Positions 5,083 to 5,116 of a stretch of 5,116 nucleotides of DNA are shown here, piece after piece. The notes below the pieces were generated by a model, which saw only the letters and a program-made list of their open reading frames with translations, had not been told where the DNA came from and did no database searches. Every line of letters starts with the position of its first letter. The first letter of the stretch is position 1. The translations under genes were made by a program, and so were the position numbers. The stretch is from Desulfobacterales bacterium (GTDB taxonomy: Bacteria; Desulfobacterota; Desulfobacteria; Desulfobacterales; 4be13), in assembly GCA_029940115.1 (NCBI GenBank), contig JAOZRQ010000510.1, positions 1-5,116 on the forward strand, read 5' to 3'.

Positions 5083-5116
5083 TGAGTTGGTGAGTTGGTG
5101 AGTTGGTGAGTTGGTG
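5083..5116. repeat. 8-bp tandem repeat (TGAGTTGG)n, at least four copies, cut by window end
   Basis: Four perfect copies of TGAGTTGG follow one another from 5083 to 5114, and two more matching bases reach the window edge, so the true copy number is unknown. On the minus strand the unit reads CCAACTCA, about 27 bp upstream of the HAD-AIRS start codon. This is where a leader or promoter would lie. Copy-number change by slippage is possible. A contig end in unresolved repeat is also possible. Confidence 0.9.

Overview
The window looks like a contig segment from an uncultured bacterium, probably from the Desulfobacterota (former Deltaproteobacteria) or a similar metagenome-derived lineage. This is inference from protein style, not a phylogeny. 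The clues are a secreted protein with an FnIII-like domain followed by a dockerin-like EF-hand pair, a cadherin/FnIII/TSP3-repeat surface protein, an HAD phosphatase fused to an AIR-synthase-like kinase, and strong GGAGG-type ribosome binding sites. All convincing genes lie on the minus strand, so the map reads from right to left.

Region 3431-5056 holds the only clearly intact gene. It encodes a two-domain protein of about 541 residues: an N-terminal HAD-IA phosphatase and a C-terminal AIR-synthase-related (PurM/HypE-like) ATP-binding module. An 8-bp tandem repeat starts about 27 bp upstream of its start codon and runs off the window. Downstream, its presumed 3' untranslated region holds an array of four near-identical hairpins plus one divergent hairpin (3226-3409), and then a textbook intrinsic terminator (3156-3181).

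Region 2279-2950 encodes a secreted FnIII-like plus dockerin-like protein that should continue into a CAP/SCP-like domain (1896-2292). A perfect 62-bp tandem duplication (2231-2354) breaks the frame at the start of that domain. Removing one copy on paper restores the frame exactly. The CAP frame then has no stop codon before the signal peptide of the next gene and stays in frame with it.

Region 98-1895 is a second secreted protein: signal peptide, cadherin-like repeat, FnIII, TSP3-type calcium-binding repeats, a glucodextranase-B/Ig-like domain, a PKD-like domain and an uncharacterised C-terminal domain. It is split by at least five frame changes, so it is either a pseudogene or sequence with many base-level errors. 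GC content rises visibly from about position 1900 leftward.

In short, there is one intact cytoplasmic enzyme gene of unknown substrate, then two consecutive cell-surface protein genes, both broken. I see no RNA genes, CRISPR array, transposase or phage gene. No new defence or mobile system is evident; the most interesting features are the exact frame-breaking duplication, the 3' UTR hairpin array and the HAD-AIR synthase fusion.
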